From Blautia hansenii DSM 20583 (lineage in GTDB: Bacteria; Bacillota; Clostridia; Lachnospirales; Lachnospiraceae), in NCBI RefSeq assembly GCF_002222595.2, contig NZ_CP022413.2, positions 2,503,501 to 2,567,500 on the forward strand: a stretch of DNA of 64,000 bases, given 5' to 3'. Below the pieces are notes generated by a model. The model was not told the origin of the DNA. It was given only the letters and a program-made list of their open reading frames with translations, and did no database searches. Of this stretch, positions 45,435 through 54,923 are shown one piece after another. The translations under genes were made by a program, and so were the position numbers. How positions within the stretch are numbered: the first letter of the stretch is position 1; the number at the start of each line of letters is the position of its first letter.

Positions 45435-48400
45435 TTAAAGCGTCTTAAGCTCAGCCGAATGTACCAACACTGCTTTTCCAATTCCCGTTGAATAAATATA
45501 AATTTCTTTTACCTCTCTATCGGTAATCATTTCCAGTGCCTTTTTATAATACCGCATCTGCACCTTATATTTTTCTATCAGCTCTTTTTCCTGTCCTTTT
45601 TGAACTTTATCTGTCTTATAATCTACCAAAACCAGCCCATCTTCTTCCTCAAAATAAGCGTCTATAATCCCTTGTACCAGAATTTCTTCTTCCGTTTCAT
45701 ACTCTTTTTTCATCTGATTTGCAGGCATGGCAATCACAAATGGCTGTTCCCGATATAACTGCCCTCTTTGCGCTGCTGCTTTCATTCTAACCGCAAGAGG
45801 ATTTTTTGCGAAACGATAAAAATCAGATATCCATATAGATTTCTTTTCTTCTGTGGTCAGCATATTTTCCAACTGTTCTTCTATCTGCTCTTTGGTATCT
45901 ATTTTTTCATAATCCAGATTTTCCCATACTCTGTGGTACAGTGTTCCCTTTGCAGCACCTTTTAATTCTTCCTTTGTCTCCTGCATAAATAACGGCACGA
46001 TTTCCTCTGTTTCCTCTTTTTCCAGAAGTATTTCACTTTCTTCTGTATCTGCACTTTGCATTCGCTTTATCTCCGATACCGTTAGCTTTGCCGGAATAGC
46101 ACCTTCTGCCTGATAAGGATATTCATAGGAAAAGCTGTCTCTGAAAAGCTTGCGCCATTTTTCATCATAGACCTCACTGCTGTCCCATAAAAGCAATTCT
46201 CCCTTTTTCAGCATTTCTTCTGTGCGAAGCTGTGCTTCATCTAATACCAGCTCCAGTGGCTGCACTTGTCTCACGGTAAAATCAGGTTCTCTGTCATACA
46301 TTTCATTGAGCGAATATACTGAAAAATCATACATTTCATAAAGAGGCTTCATTGCCCTGTGTCTTGCTAATGCCGCAAGCACCCAGTCCAGATAACTTTT
46401 TCCTTTTACTCTTAGTCCGTAAGGCAGCCTTTCTTCCTCTTGTTTTTTCAGCATTTCAAAGCTCTTTAGCGTATCCTCCAGTTTCGATGTCACACCGGTG
46501 AGAATAAGTTTTTCTTTGGCTCTTGTCAATGCCACATAGAGAATACGCAGCTCTTCTCCCAGACTCTCAAGCAAAATTTCTCTTTGCACTGCTTTTTGCA
46601 GAATTGTCCTTGTGCGAATACGAAGCTGGGTATCTACATAAGGCGAACCAATACCCAAGTCAGGATGAAGGACAATGCTCTCCCTTGCGTCCTGCATATT
46701 GATTTGTTTTCCCATTCCGCAGACAAACACAATAGGAAATTCCAGCCCTTTGCTTCCGTGAATACTCATAATACGCACGGTATCTTCATTTTCTGAAAGC
46801 GTGTTCGCTTCCCCGAAGTCCACCTGATATTTTTTCAGATTTTCGATATAGCGGATAAAGTTAAATAATCCTCGATAACTGGTGCTTTCATAATCTCTTG
46901 CCTTTTCTGCCAGCATCAGCAGATTAGCTTTTCTTTGTTCCCCCGATACAAAGGATTGCTGATATACCAAGAAATCCGTGGCATCATAAAAATCCCATAT
47001 CAATTCGTGCATAGGTGTATAAGGAACTTTTCTGCGAAGGTCTCTGTAAACAGCAAAAAATCTGCGTATTTTTTCTCCTAAAGGTGAAGAAAGCTTTTCT
47101 CCCAAAAGCAGCGCTTCGTAAAAACCGTTTTTTTCATTCTCCATTCCCAAAACCTTAATTTCTGCCAGTTCCTGAAAACTAAATCCATCAGGCAATCCAT
47201 GAAGAGCCGCCGCAAGAGGAATATCCTGCATGGGATTATCCAGAATTTTAAGATAATCCAGAACAGTGGTTACCTCCTGAGCAGAAAAATATCCCGTTTT
47301 TGTGGTAACACTGGCAGGAATTCCACAGGAATTTAAAATTTTTTTAAAGGTTTCTGCCCAGCCGGACATGGTACGAAGCAAAATGGTAAAATCTGAATAT
47401 TTTGCCGGTCTGTATTCCTCTGTCTTCTTATCTAAAACCAGATATTTCCCTGCTAATTCTCCAATACGAAGAGCAACCATTCTTGCCTCTAATTCTCTTG
47501 TATTCTCCTCCTCGTCTTCTAAAAGAAGGACTTCTGTTGCAGGCTCACTTTCTTCTTCCTGTTTAGGAGGAAACGTTCTTCCCGGATATAAAGCTGCTGT
47601 GCTGTCATACTCTACACCGCCTAAATCTTCTCCCATAATCTGATAAAACAGGTAGTTTACACCTTCTAAAACCTCTGCCCTGCTCCTGAAGTTCTTATGC
47701 AAATCAATACGAAGACAATTCTCCCCTGCTTCCTGTGGGTAGGTTTTAAATTTCTCCATAAACAAATCCGGTCTGGCAAGACGAAAGCGGTAAATACTCT
47801 GCTTCACATCTCCCACCATGAAAATATTATAAATTCCGTCTTCTATTTTTGAAACAGATGTTAAAAGCTTTTCCTGCACAAGATTACTGTCCTGATACTC
47901 GTCAATCATAATTTCTGCAAATTTCTTTGACAATTCTCTGGCTGCGTCTGTGCGCTCATCTTTTTCTTTTGTATGATGAATGAGAATTTCTAAAGCATAA
48001 TGCTCCAAATCTCCAAAATCCAGAATATTCTTTTCTTTTTTCTTTTCCCTATACAGTTTCATAAACGCCAAAGTCAAATCCACTAAAACACCTACAGGCT
48101 CTCCTGCTCTTTGAAGGTTTTCCAGCATCTCCTCTGCCGTTTCCTGAAAATACCGTTCTTTTAAAGCTTTTATCTGCTCTTTTGCTTCATTTCGCAAGTT
48201 CTTTGCAAGTTCTTGCCGACTTTCTGATACCAGCTCTTTTTCTGCTTTTTTTCCTGCTGGAAGACGCTTAAATTCCAGTTTGTCCAGCATTTCCTTCCAT
48301 TCAAAAAAGTTTTCTGTCCGCTCTAACTTTTCCAACTCTGAAACTTCATCTTCTAAAAGTCCGATATAAAAAACAGGTCCATCCGGCTCTTTTGAAATTT

Positions 48401-49106
48401 CCAATGCTTGCTTTAACAGCATGGAAGCCTCTTTTATTTCCTGTTTCACTTCATTTTTTATAAGCTTCATCCATTCTGCATTTTCCAGCTCCTCCAAGGT
48501 TTTCACCTCATAAGCCTTACGGCAGTTCAAAAGCCATTCCTCCGGATAAGGGTAACTCATGGAAAAACTGTATAATTTTATAATCATTTCCGGAATTTTC
48601 TTATCTGTCTTTCCCCCTGCAAATCCATCTGAAAAAGCAAGAAAAGAAGGAGCTTCTTCTGTGTATGCTTCCTCTAAAACAGCATCTGCCACATCTGCCT
48701 GCAACAGGCGCATCTCCCCTTCATCTCCCATGCGAAAAGAAGGGTCTAAATCAATAAGATGAAAATAGTTTTTTACAATATAAGAGCAAAAACTGTCAAT
48801 GGTGGTAATCAGCGCATGATGTACCAAAGTGCTCTGTCTCTGGAGATGTTCGTCTTCGGGATTTGCTTCCAGCTTTTTCTCGATAGCCTGTCGGATACGC
48901 TCTTTCATCTCCCCTGCGGCTGCTCTTGTAAAGGTTACAATCAAAAGCTCATCAATATCCACAGGATTGTTTTTATCTGTTATTCTTTGGATAATTCGTT
49001 CTACCAAAACAGCCGTTTTACCACTTCCTGCAGCCGCACTTACCAGTATATTACAGTTTCTGGTATCAATAACCTTCTGCTGTTCCTCTGTCCATGAAAC
49101 ACCCAT
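45435..49106 (-). CDS. addA: ATP-dependent helicase/nuclease subunit A
   Basis: AddA (1223 aa) is the UvrD-like helicase and nuclease of the AddAB complex that processes double-strand breaks for RecA. Walker A is VSAAAGSGKTAVLVERI; further helicase motifs are MIDEYQDSNLVQE, GDVKQSIYRFR and VRIMSIHGSKGLEFPIVFV. The C-terminal nuclease motif is LVLVDYKTDKVQKG. It follows addB by 1 nt. Confidence 0.97.
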   Translation of the reverse strand: MGVSWTEEQQKVIDTRNCNILVSAAAGSGKTAVLVERIIQRITDKNNPVDIDELLIVTFTRAAAGEMKERIRQAIEKKLEANPEDEHLQRQSTLVHHALITTIDSFCSYIVKNYFHLIDLDPSFRMGDEGEMRLLQADVADAVLEEAYTEEAPSFLAFSDGFAGGKTDKKIPEMIIKLYSFSMSYPYPEEWLLNCRKAYEVKTLEELENAEWMKLIKNEVKQEIKEASMLLKQALEISKEPDGPVFYIGLLEDEVSELEKLERTENFFEWKEMLDKLEFKRLPAGKKAEKELVSESRQELAKNLRNEAKEQIKALKERYFQETAEEMLENLQRAGEPVGVLVDLTLAFMKLYREKKKEKNILDFGDLEHYALEILIHHTKEKDERTDAARELSKKFAEIMIDEYQDSNLVQEKLLTSVSKIEDGIYNIFMVGDVKQSIYRFRLARPDLFMEKFKTYPQEAGENCLRIDLHKNFRSRAEVLEGVNYLFYQIMGEDLGGVEYDSTAALYPGRTFPPKQEEESEPATEVLLLEDEEENTRELEARMVALRIGELAGKYLVLDKKTEEYRPAKYSDFTILLRTMSGWAETFKKILNSCGIPASVTTKTGYFSAQEVTTVLDYLKILDNPMQDIPLAAALHGLPDGFSFQELAEIKVLGMENEKNGFYEALLLGEKLSSPLGEKIRRFFAVYRDLRRKVPYTPMHELIWDFYDATDFLVYQQSFVSGEQRKANLLMLAEKARDYESTSYRGLFNFIRYIENLKKYQVDFGEANTLSENEDTVRIMSIHGSKGLEFPIVFVCGMGKQINMQDARESIVLHPDLGIGSPYVDTQLRIRTRTILQKAVQREILLESLGEELRILYVALTRAKEKLILTGVTSKLEDTLKSFEMLKKQEEERLPYGLRVKGKSYLDWVLAALARHRAMKPLYEMYDFSVYSLNEMYDREPDFTVRQVQPLELVLDEAQLRTEEMLKKGELLLWDSSEVYDEKWRKLFRDSFSYEYPYQAEGAIPAKLTVSEIKRMQSADTEESEILLEKEETEEIVPLFMQETKEELKGAAKGTLYHRVWENLDYEKIDTKEQIEEQLENMLTTEEKKSIWISDFYRFAKNPLAVRMKAAAQRGQLYREQPFVIAMPANQMKKEYETEEEILVQGIIDAYFEEEDGLVLVDYKTDKVQKGQEKELIEKYKVQMRYYKKALEMITDREVKEIYIYSTGIGKAVLVHSAELKTL

Positions 49107-49107
49107 C

Positions 49108-52100
49108 TTACTTTTCCCCCCTTTCCATTTCTTCTTCCATCAGACACCACAGATTACTTGATTTATCTTTTTCCAATTTGCGATATTCATATCCCGGAAG
49201 CTTTTCATCAAAACCACATATTTCTTTATAAGGGCAATATTCACAGGCATTTTCTTTTTTCCATTCAAAAGGATTTACGCTGGTATTTCCCTTTAAAATC
49301 TCTCTGCCGATTTTTTTTGCTTTATCCTGTACATAATCCATCATAATAGCAAATTCTTCCTGATTTGCCACCTTGGAATTACCGGAAAAAGTCCCCTTTG
49401 CCGTATATTTTACAGGCACTGCAAAAGACTCCACACTCTTTCCTGCTGACAGATTTCTGTCCAGCTTTTGCAAAATTTCCGGCTCAGAGCTGCAAATCCC
49501 GTCCATTTTTAATTTCTTTAAGATTTCCTCCTGTGGATTTTCAGGATTTTTCACATCTTCTTTATTTAAAATCGGGTCTTTTGTATTATAATAAAACACC
49601 CCTGCCGGCTGTACAAACTTGTCCGGAAAACGCTTCTTTTCCAACTCAAGAGCTGCATTTAAGTAGAGCGCTAACTGAATTTGAAGCCCGTAATAAAGCT
49701 TTATCAAATCAAGCTGGGTTGTTCCTGATTTATAATCAATAACCTTTACATAGAGATGATTTTCTTTATCCTGACACACATCAATTCTGTCAATTCGTCC
49801 TTTTAAATGTAGTTTTTGTCCGGACTCTAAATCAAAATTCAGACTGTCTATGTTATCTTTTTCTCCAAAAGCCCACTCCGTAAGGGCTGGATAAAATTCT
49901 CCCTGTTTTAACTGCTTCTGTAATGCCCAGACACTTCTCTTTACCATACGTTTCACACGGTTAATGGTATAAGCATTTCTGGCGCTGCTTAACAAAATGG
50001 TTTCCCCTGACTTTTCCACAACCTCCGTTACACAGTCTTCTGCCAGAGTATCTCTCTCTTCATCCTCCAAATCCACCCAGCTTTTCCCTTGTTCCCGCAC
50101 TTTTCGTGCAAACAAATCAAGGCTGTTATGCAAAAGTGTCCCCATATCAGCCATGCTGAACTCATAGCGGACACGTTCCCGCAGCATCAAGCCATAGCTT
50201 AAAAAGTGGGAACAGGCGCATTTTGCAAACTGCTCCAGCCTGCTGGCGCTGTTGGAAAGCTCTGTTCCGTAAAGAGCTTCTGCCACGCCTTTACTGATAC
50301 TCTCCTGTGGATTTACATAATATGCAGCATCAATCAGCCTGTTGACAAGCTCTCCATATTCCTTTTGAGAAGTGAACCAGCTCATCAGTTCTTCAAATAC
50401 AGGAGATGTCCTGTCCTGTTTTCGCATTTCTTCTGACAGTCTGTCCAAGGCTCCGTACTTGCTTTCTGCAAACAATGGAACATCCCACTCTCTCACGGCA
50501 TCGGGAAAGAGTTTTTGTATCTGCGCAACTAAAAAGGAAGGAGACATTGCCTCTCCGCTGCTGCTTAATCGGCTGTAAGAAAGATAAATTCTTTCACTGG
50601 GTTTTGTAAGATTTAAGTAGAGATAAAACTTCTGCGTATAGAGATTTTCCTTTGCCGTTGGCGCTAAAGACAAGCCTCTTTCTTTCAAAGAGCCCTTCAG
50701 CTCCTCTCTGTTTAAATCTGATAACAGCTTTCCTGCCTGTTGTTCTTTTGGGATTTTTCCTTCATTTACCCCTACAAAAAACACGATTTTAATGTCTTTT
50801 AATCGTGTTCTCTCCATGTCTCCTACCAAAACCTGGTCAGAGGTCGGAGGAATAATTCCTACCTTTGCTTCTGAAAGTCCTGCTTCCAAAATCTCTTTAA
50901 ATTCCCGAATACGAACCTTTTTATCTCCTAATATTTCCACCAGCTTATCCAGCAAATTCATGACAATTTCATAAATCTGACTGTACTCTTTTACCAGAGA
51001 AAGATTGCCCTCTGCTTCAAAATTCCTTGTAAATTCTTTTAATTTTTCCTGAATTTTATTTGCCGTTATATACTGATACAGCGCCTCCGTATAGGTTCTC
51101 ACTGAAGCATCCGGTGTCTTCATTTTCTTATAAAAAGGCTCCCATTTTTCCACAAGGCTTGCTCTTATCTTATCAATTTGTACACATTCTTCCGGATTTT
51201 CTCCCCGATAGCTTCTTACCCATTCCTGCTGCCAACGGGAAAAACCTCGAATTCCCATGGCAATTACATAATTTTCCAAGCGGTCTGCTTCCTCTGTGGA
51301 AATGTCATTTAATCCACATCGCAGCATACGAAATATACTTTCATAGCTGAAATTTTCTACAATCATATCTACGGCTGCCCGCAGATATTCCACAAAAGGG
51401 TTGAGAAATACCGAATGTTTTTCATCAATAAAACAGGGAATTTCATACCGTGCAAAAGCTCTTGCGGCTGCCGGCGCATAGACCTGCATATCACCTGTAA
51501 TCACTGCAAAATCTCTGTATCGATATCCCTTGGTTCTCACCAGACGGCGGATTTCTCCTGCTGTCATTTCCATTTCACTTGCCGGATTTTGAGCTTCATA
51601 AATTTGAACTGCATCCTGTTGTTTTGGATATTTTTTCCTTCTGTACCGGAAAACATTCTTTTCCAGAAAAGCCATAGGCGGATTGTCTTTAAATCTGCCC
51701 TGATACTCCCCTCTTCCTTCCGGTATCCAATATTCCTTCCAGCTTATTTTCTTGTCTTTTGCAATCCTCAAAAGACTTGCCACCGTCTGTCTACTAAGAT
51801 AAAACAATTCATGAGGACTTCCCATTTTATAAGGGTCTTCCCCTGCCGCAACAGTAACTGTCACATAAACTTCTTCGCAAATTTCCAAAAGCGTTTCCAA
51901 AAGCTGAAGCTGAATAGGGGTAAAGCCTGTATAGCCATCCAAAACAAGCACACTGTCTTTTAATTTTTTCGACTGGGGCGCTACTCTGCCCATGGCATCC
52001 AGCACCTCTTCCTGCGTAATAAAACTGCCCTCCAGATAGTCAAAAAATCCCTGATATAAGGTTTTTATATCCTGCAATTTATAATACAGCTCCGGTGAAG

Positions 52101-52542
52101 ACGATAAATCTTCCAGTACATCCTCTAAATCTTCTGTGGAAATTTCGTACTGGCGCAGCTCGGATACCATAGATTTCATCTGGGAAACATAGCCCTGCTT
52201 ATCCATTTTCGCACCCAGTATTTTCAACTCTTTTTTCTTCTCCTGCGCAACTCTTCGAAGAACCATGCTCTTTCCGGTTTCCTCTAAAAGTGTTCTCTGG
52301 CTCTCTCCCATTTCTGTAAGCACACGAAAAGCCAGACGCTCAAAGCTCAACACATCAATATTGCAAATTCCCTTTCTGGGGTGCATGGTAACCAGCTCTT
52401 TTTGCGTCTGCATGGTAAACTGCTCCGGTACTAAAATCAAATACTGCTTTTTCGGATTTTCTATGGACTGCTGTATAATCTTGTTGTAAAGGTAATAGGA
52501 TTTTCCTGCACCTGCTCCGCCGAAAATAAATTGTAATGCCAT
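49108..52542 (-). CDS. addB: ATP-dependent helicase/nuclease subunit B
   Basis: AddB (1144 aa) pairs with AddA and carries the second nuclease. It has a P-loop (FGGAGAGKSYYLYNKI) and the nuclease motif VKVIDYKSGTTQLD. The iron-sulfur cysteines are in FAKCACSHFLSYG and the C-terminal CEYCPYKEICGFD. Size and order (addB before addA) match other Firmicutes. Confidence 0.97.
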   Translation of the reverse strand: MALQFIFGGAGAGKSYYLYNKIIQQSIENPKKQYLILVPEQFTMQTQKELVTMHPRKGICNIDVLSFERLAFRVLTEMGESQRTLLEETGKSMVLRRVAQEKKKELKILGAKMDKQGYVSQMKSMVSELRQYEISTEDLEDVLEDLSSSPELYYKLQDIKTLYQGFFDYLEGSFITQEEVLDAMGRVAPQSKKLKDSVLVLDGYTGFTPIQLQLLETLLEICEEVYVTVTVAAGEDPYKMGSPHELFYLSRQTVASLLRIAKDKKISWKEYWIPEGRGEYQGRFKDNPPMAFLEKNVFRYRRKKYPKQQDAVQIYEAQNPASEMEMTAGEIRRLVRTKGYRYRDFAVITGDMQVYAPAAARAFARYEIPCFIDEKHSVFLNPFVEYLRAAVDMIVENFSYESIFRMLRCGLNDISTEEADRLENYVIAMGIRGFSRWQQEWVRSYRGENPEECVQIDKIRASLVEKWEPFYKKMKTPDASVRTYTEALYQYITANKIQEKLKEFTRNFEAEGNLSLVKEYSQIYEIVMNLLDKLVEILGDKKVRIREFKEILEAGLSEAKVGIIPPTSDQVLVGDMERTRLKDIKIVFFVGVNEGKIPKEQQAGKLLSDLNREELKGSLKERGLSLAPTAKENLYTQKFYLYLNLTKPSERIYLSYSRLSSSGEAMSPSFLVAQIQKLFPDAVREWDVPLFAESKYGALDRLSEEMRKQDRTSPVFEELMSWFTSQKEYGELVNRLIDAAYYVNPQESISKGVAEALYGTELSNSASRLEQFAKCACSHFLSYGLMLRERVRYEFSMADMGTLLHNSLDLFARKVREQGKSWVDLEDEERDTLAEDCVTEVVEKSGETILLSSARNAYTINRVKRMVKRSVWALQKQLKQGEFYPALTEWAFGEKDNIDSLNFDLESGQKLHLKGRIDRIDVCQDKENHLYVKVIDYKSGTTQLDLIKLYYGLQIQLALYLNAALELEKKRFPDKFVQPAGVFYYNTKDPILNKEDVKNPENPQEEILKKLKMDGICSSEPEILQKLDRNLSAGKSVESFAVPVKYTAKGTFSGNSKVANQEEFAIMMDYVQDKAKKIGREILKGNTSVNPFEWKKENACEYCPYKEICGFDEKLPGYEYRKLEKDKSSNLWCLMEEEMERGEK

Positions 52543-52559
52543 AAAACCTCCTGCTGTTT

Positions 52560-53366
52560 TTAAAAGAACTTTTCAATAACCTCCGCAATTCCATCATGGT
52601 CATTGTCACAGACTGTAACATAATCTGCTACTGCTTTTACCTGCTCCTGTGCATTTGCCATTGCCACACCAAGACCTGCATACTGTATCATAGAAATATC
52701 ATTAAATCCGTCACCACAGCAAATCATTTCTTCTCTTTTAATCCCCAATATTTCCAAAAGATGCTTCAAACAGTAGGCTTTATCTACATTTTTCGGTGTA
52801 GCTTCTAAAAAGTATGGCTCTGAACGAAAAATCTGTGCCTCATGGAAATATTTCTGTGCAAACACAGGCTCTAATGCCTCCAAGTCTTCCGGTTCTCCTG
52901 TCATAAGGCATTTATTTACCGGAAAATCCACATAAGTATGAAAATCTTCATGATATGCAATAGGCATTGATGCAATCTTTGCCTCAAGAAGCGTATATTT
53001 ATCCGGCTTTGTTCCTGCAATCACTTCTTTTTCATCATAAGTCACAATACCAATGCCATTTTCTACTGCATCCCTCCATAATCTGGCAGGAAGGTGCAAT
53101 GGGAGTGTCTTCGAGTAAATACATTCCCCTGTTTGAAAATTTACAATTCTGGCTCCGTTAAAGGGCATAATATAGCTTCCGAATTTATCAAGCTCTAATG
53201 CTTTTGCAACAGAATAAATTCCCTGCGGCGCTCTTCCTGACGCAATCGCCACCGGAATTCCCCTTTTCTGTAAATCTAAAATTGCATTTTTTGTTTTCTC
53301 CGTAACCTCCTTCTTGGAATTGGTTACTGTTCCGTCAATATCCAATACTAATAATTTATATTTCAT
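52560..53366 (-). CDS. Cof-type HAD-superfamily hydrolase
   Basis: This 268-aa phosphatase has motif I LLVLDIDGTVTNSKK, motif II AIASGRAPQG and motifs III-IV CCGDGFNDISMIQYAGLGVAMANA, with a C2-type cap. Targets are usually sugar or nucleotide phosphates; the substrate is not predictable. It overlaps the EamA gene by 4 nt. Confidence 0.92.
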   Translation of the reverse strand: MKYKLLVLDIDGTVTNSKKEVTEKTKNAILDLQKRGIPVAIASGRAPQGIYSVAKALELDKFGSYIMPFNGARIVNFQTGECIYSKTLPLHLPARLWRDAVENGIGIVTYDEKEVIAGTKPDKYTLLEAKIASMPIAYHEDFHTYVDFPVNKCLMTGEPEDLEALEPVFAQKYFHEAQIFRSEPYFLEATPKNVDKAYCLKHLLEILGIKREEMICCGDGFNDISMIQYAGLGVAMANAQEQVKAVADYVTVCDNDHDGIAEVIEKFF

Positions 53367-54232
53367 CTTGCACCTCTCTTTTTATTGTAGAAAAACATAA
53401 GAACCGCCATCAAACAAATGATGACATATCCCACCCAACTGTAAAAATCAGGAATTTGCTGAAACATCACAAATCCTAAAACCATAGAAAAGATAACTTT
53501 TGTATAATCATAAATGGATATTTCACTTGCAGGCGCATAGCAATAAGCTGCTGTAATGGCAAACTGTCCTCCTGCCGCACAAAGTCCTGCCAGCAACAAA
53601 ACAAGAACCTGCCACAAGGTCATGGCATGATAATCAAAAATCAGCCATGGTAAAGTTATCACACAGGAAAAAGTGGAAAAGAAAAATACGATAAAAGGCC
53701 CTTTTATGCCAACAGTTCCCAATTTCCGAACCATAGTATATGCTGCACCTGCTCCCAATCCTCCTAAAAGTCCGATTAAAGACGGTATTAAATCTAAATT
53801 GGAAACCGTAGGCTTTACAACGAACAGACTTCCACCAAAAGCTCCCATAACCAGAAGTATCTGTGCTGCGGTGACTTTTTCCTTTAAAAATAAAAAGCTG
53901 AAAATCACCACAAAAAAAGGAGACATTTTATTCAGCATAGAAGCATCTGCCAAAGCCAGATGGTCGATGGCATAGAAATTACATAAAATCCCCAGTGTTC
54001 CAAACAGAGAACGCAAAATCAGATACTTCCCGCTTCCTTTCTTCCACTGAAAGCTGTCCTTTTCCTTTAACACTAATATACAGCCAAAAACAGCTGCTAC
54101 AATATTTCTGAAAAAACTTTTCTGTATAGACGGTAAATCCCCTGACATACGGACAAACATATCCATAAGGGAAAAGCAAAATGCAGATAAGATAATATAG
54201 AAAATTCCTTTATATTGTTTTTTTATGTTCAT
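53363..54232 (-). CDS. EamA/DMT-family transporter
   Basis: This 289-aa membrane protein has about ten helices in two EamA repeats: IFYIILSAFCFSLMDMFVRMSG starts the first, and SLIGLLGGLGAGAAYTMVRKLG the second. The substrate is unknown. The ATG at 54232 gives a normal N-terminus; the AAAGGAG upstream is 14 nt away, longer than usual, so the start is less certain. Confidence 0.88.
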   Translation of the reverse strand: MNIKKQYKGIFYIILSAFCFSLMDMFVRMSGDLPSIQKSFFRNIVAAVFGCILVLKEKDSFQWKKGSGKYLILRSLFGTLGILCNFYAIDHLALADASMLNKMSPFFVVIFSFLFLKEKVTAAQILLVMGAFGGSLFVVKPTVSNLDLIPSLIGLLGGLGAGAAYTMVRKLGTVGIKGPFIVFFFSTFSCVITLPWLIFDYHAMTLWQVLVLLLAGLCAAGGQFAITAAYCYAPASEISIYDYTKVIFSMVLGFVMFQQIPDFYSWVGYVIICLMAVLMFFYNKKRGAR

Positions 54233-54369
54233 GATACGTCTTCTTTCTCCTTTCGCTGTCCATTTTATCATGAATTCCATTTAAATTCCAACGAAAGCTG
54301 TTGAATTTATCAGGTATATTTTTCTTGCTTCTGTAATATGCTATAAAAAGGAATATGGGAGGTGCAGCC

Positions 54370-54804
54370 ATGAGTTCAAAAACTAAAATTGTCGTCTTAC
54401 ATACAAAGGAAGTTATTTATACCGGAATTTTTGTAGTTTTGGCCGTTGTACTGGCCGTTTTGCTTTTTTTAATGTTTGGAAAAAATAAAAATGCAGATCC
54501 TGCCAGTGCAGATGCCATATATCATGCAGGTGTTTATACCAGCCCGATTACGCTAAATGACAATACCTTTGACGTAGAGGTAAAAGTAGATGAAAATCAC
54601 ATCAATTCTATTTCCCTTGTCAATCTCAGTGAAACCACCACTGCCATGTATCCTCTGGTAGAGCCTGCCCTTGATGCACTCTCCGACCAGATTTATACAT
54701 CACAGTCCACAGAAAATATCACTTATTCTGAGGAAAATAAGTACACTTCTATGCTGCTTTTAGAGGCTATTGACAATGCCTTAGACAAAGCCAGAAAAGA
54801 ATAA
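54370..54804 (+). CDS. Membrane-anchored FMN-bind-like protein
   Basis: This 144-aa protein has one membrane helix (about 17-37) and an extracellular domain patterned like FMN_bind: GVYTSPITLNDNTFDVEVKV, ISLVNLSETTTAMYPLVEPAL, then NKYTSMLLLEAIDNALDKA. The flavinylation motif D-x-x-S-G-A-T is not present (SEENKYTS instead), so covalent FMN is doubtful. GGGAGGTG is 5 nt before the ATG at 54370. It is monocistronic. Confidence 0.65.
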   Translation: MSSKTKIVVLHTKEVIYTGIFVVLAVVLAVLLFLMFGKNKNADPASADAIYHAGVYTSPITLNDNTFDVEVKVDENHINSISLVNLSETTTAMYPLVEPALDALSDQIYTSQSTENITYSEENKYTSMLLLEAIDNALDKARKE

Positions 54805-54823
54805 AAAGAGCCGTTACATTAAG

Positions 54824-54887
54824 AATGAGGCTGTCACTTTAAATATATATCCGGAATAGTTATACATTTTAAAGTAACAGCCTCATT
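54824..54887. terminator. Bidirectional terminator
   Basis: AATGAGGCTGT-ACTTTAAA pairs with TTTAAAGT-ACAGCCTCATT over about 19 bp with one bulge per arm, around a long loop. T-runs lie on both sides. Confidence 0.85.
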
Positions 54888-54923
54888 TTCACTATCTGCC
54901 TGATGTGATATGCTCTTGCATTT

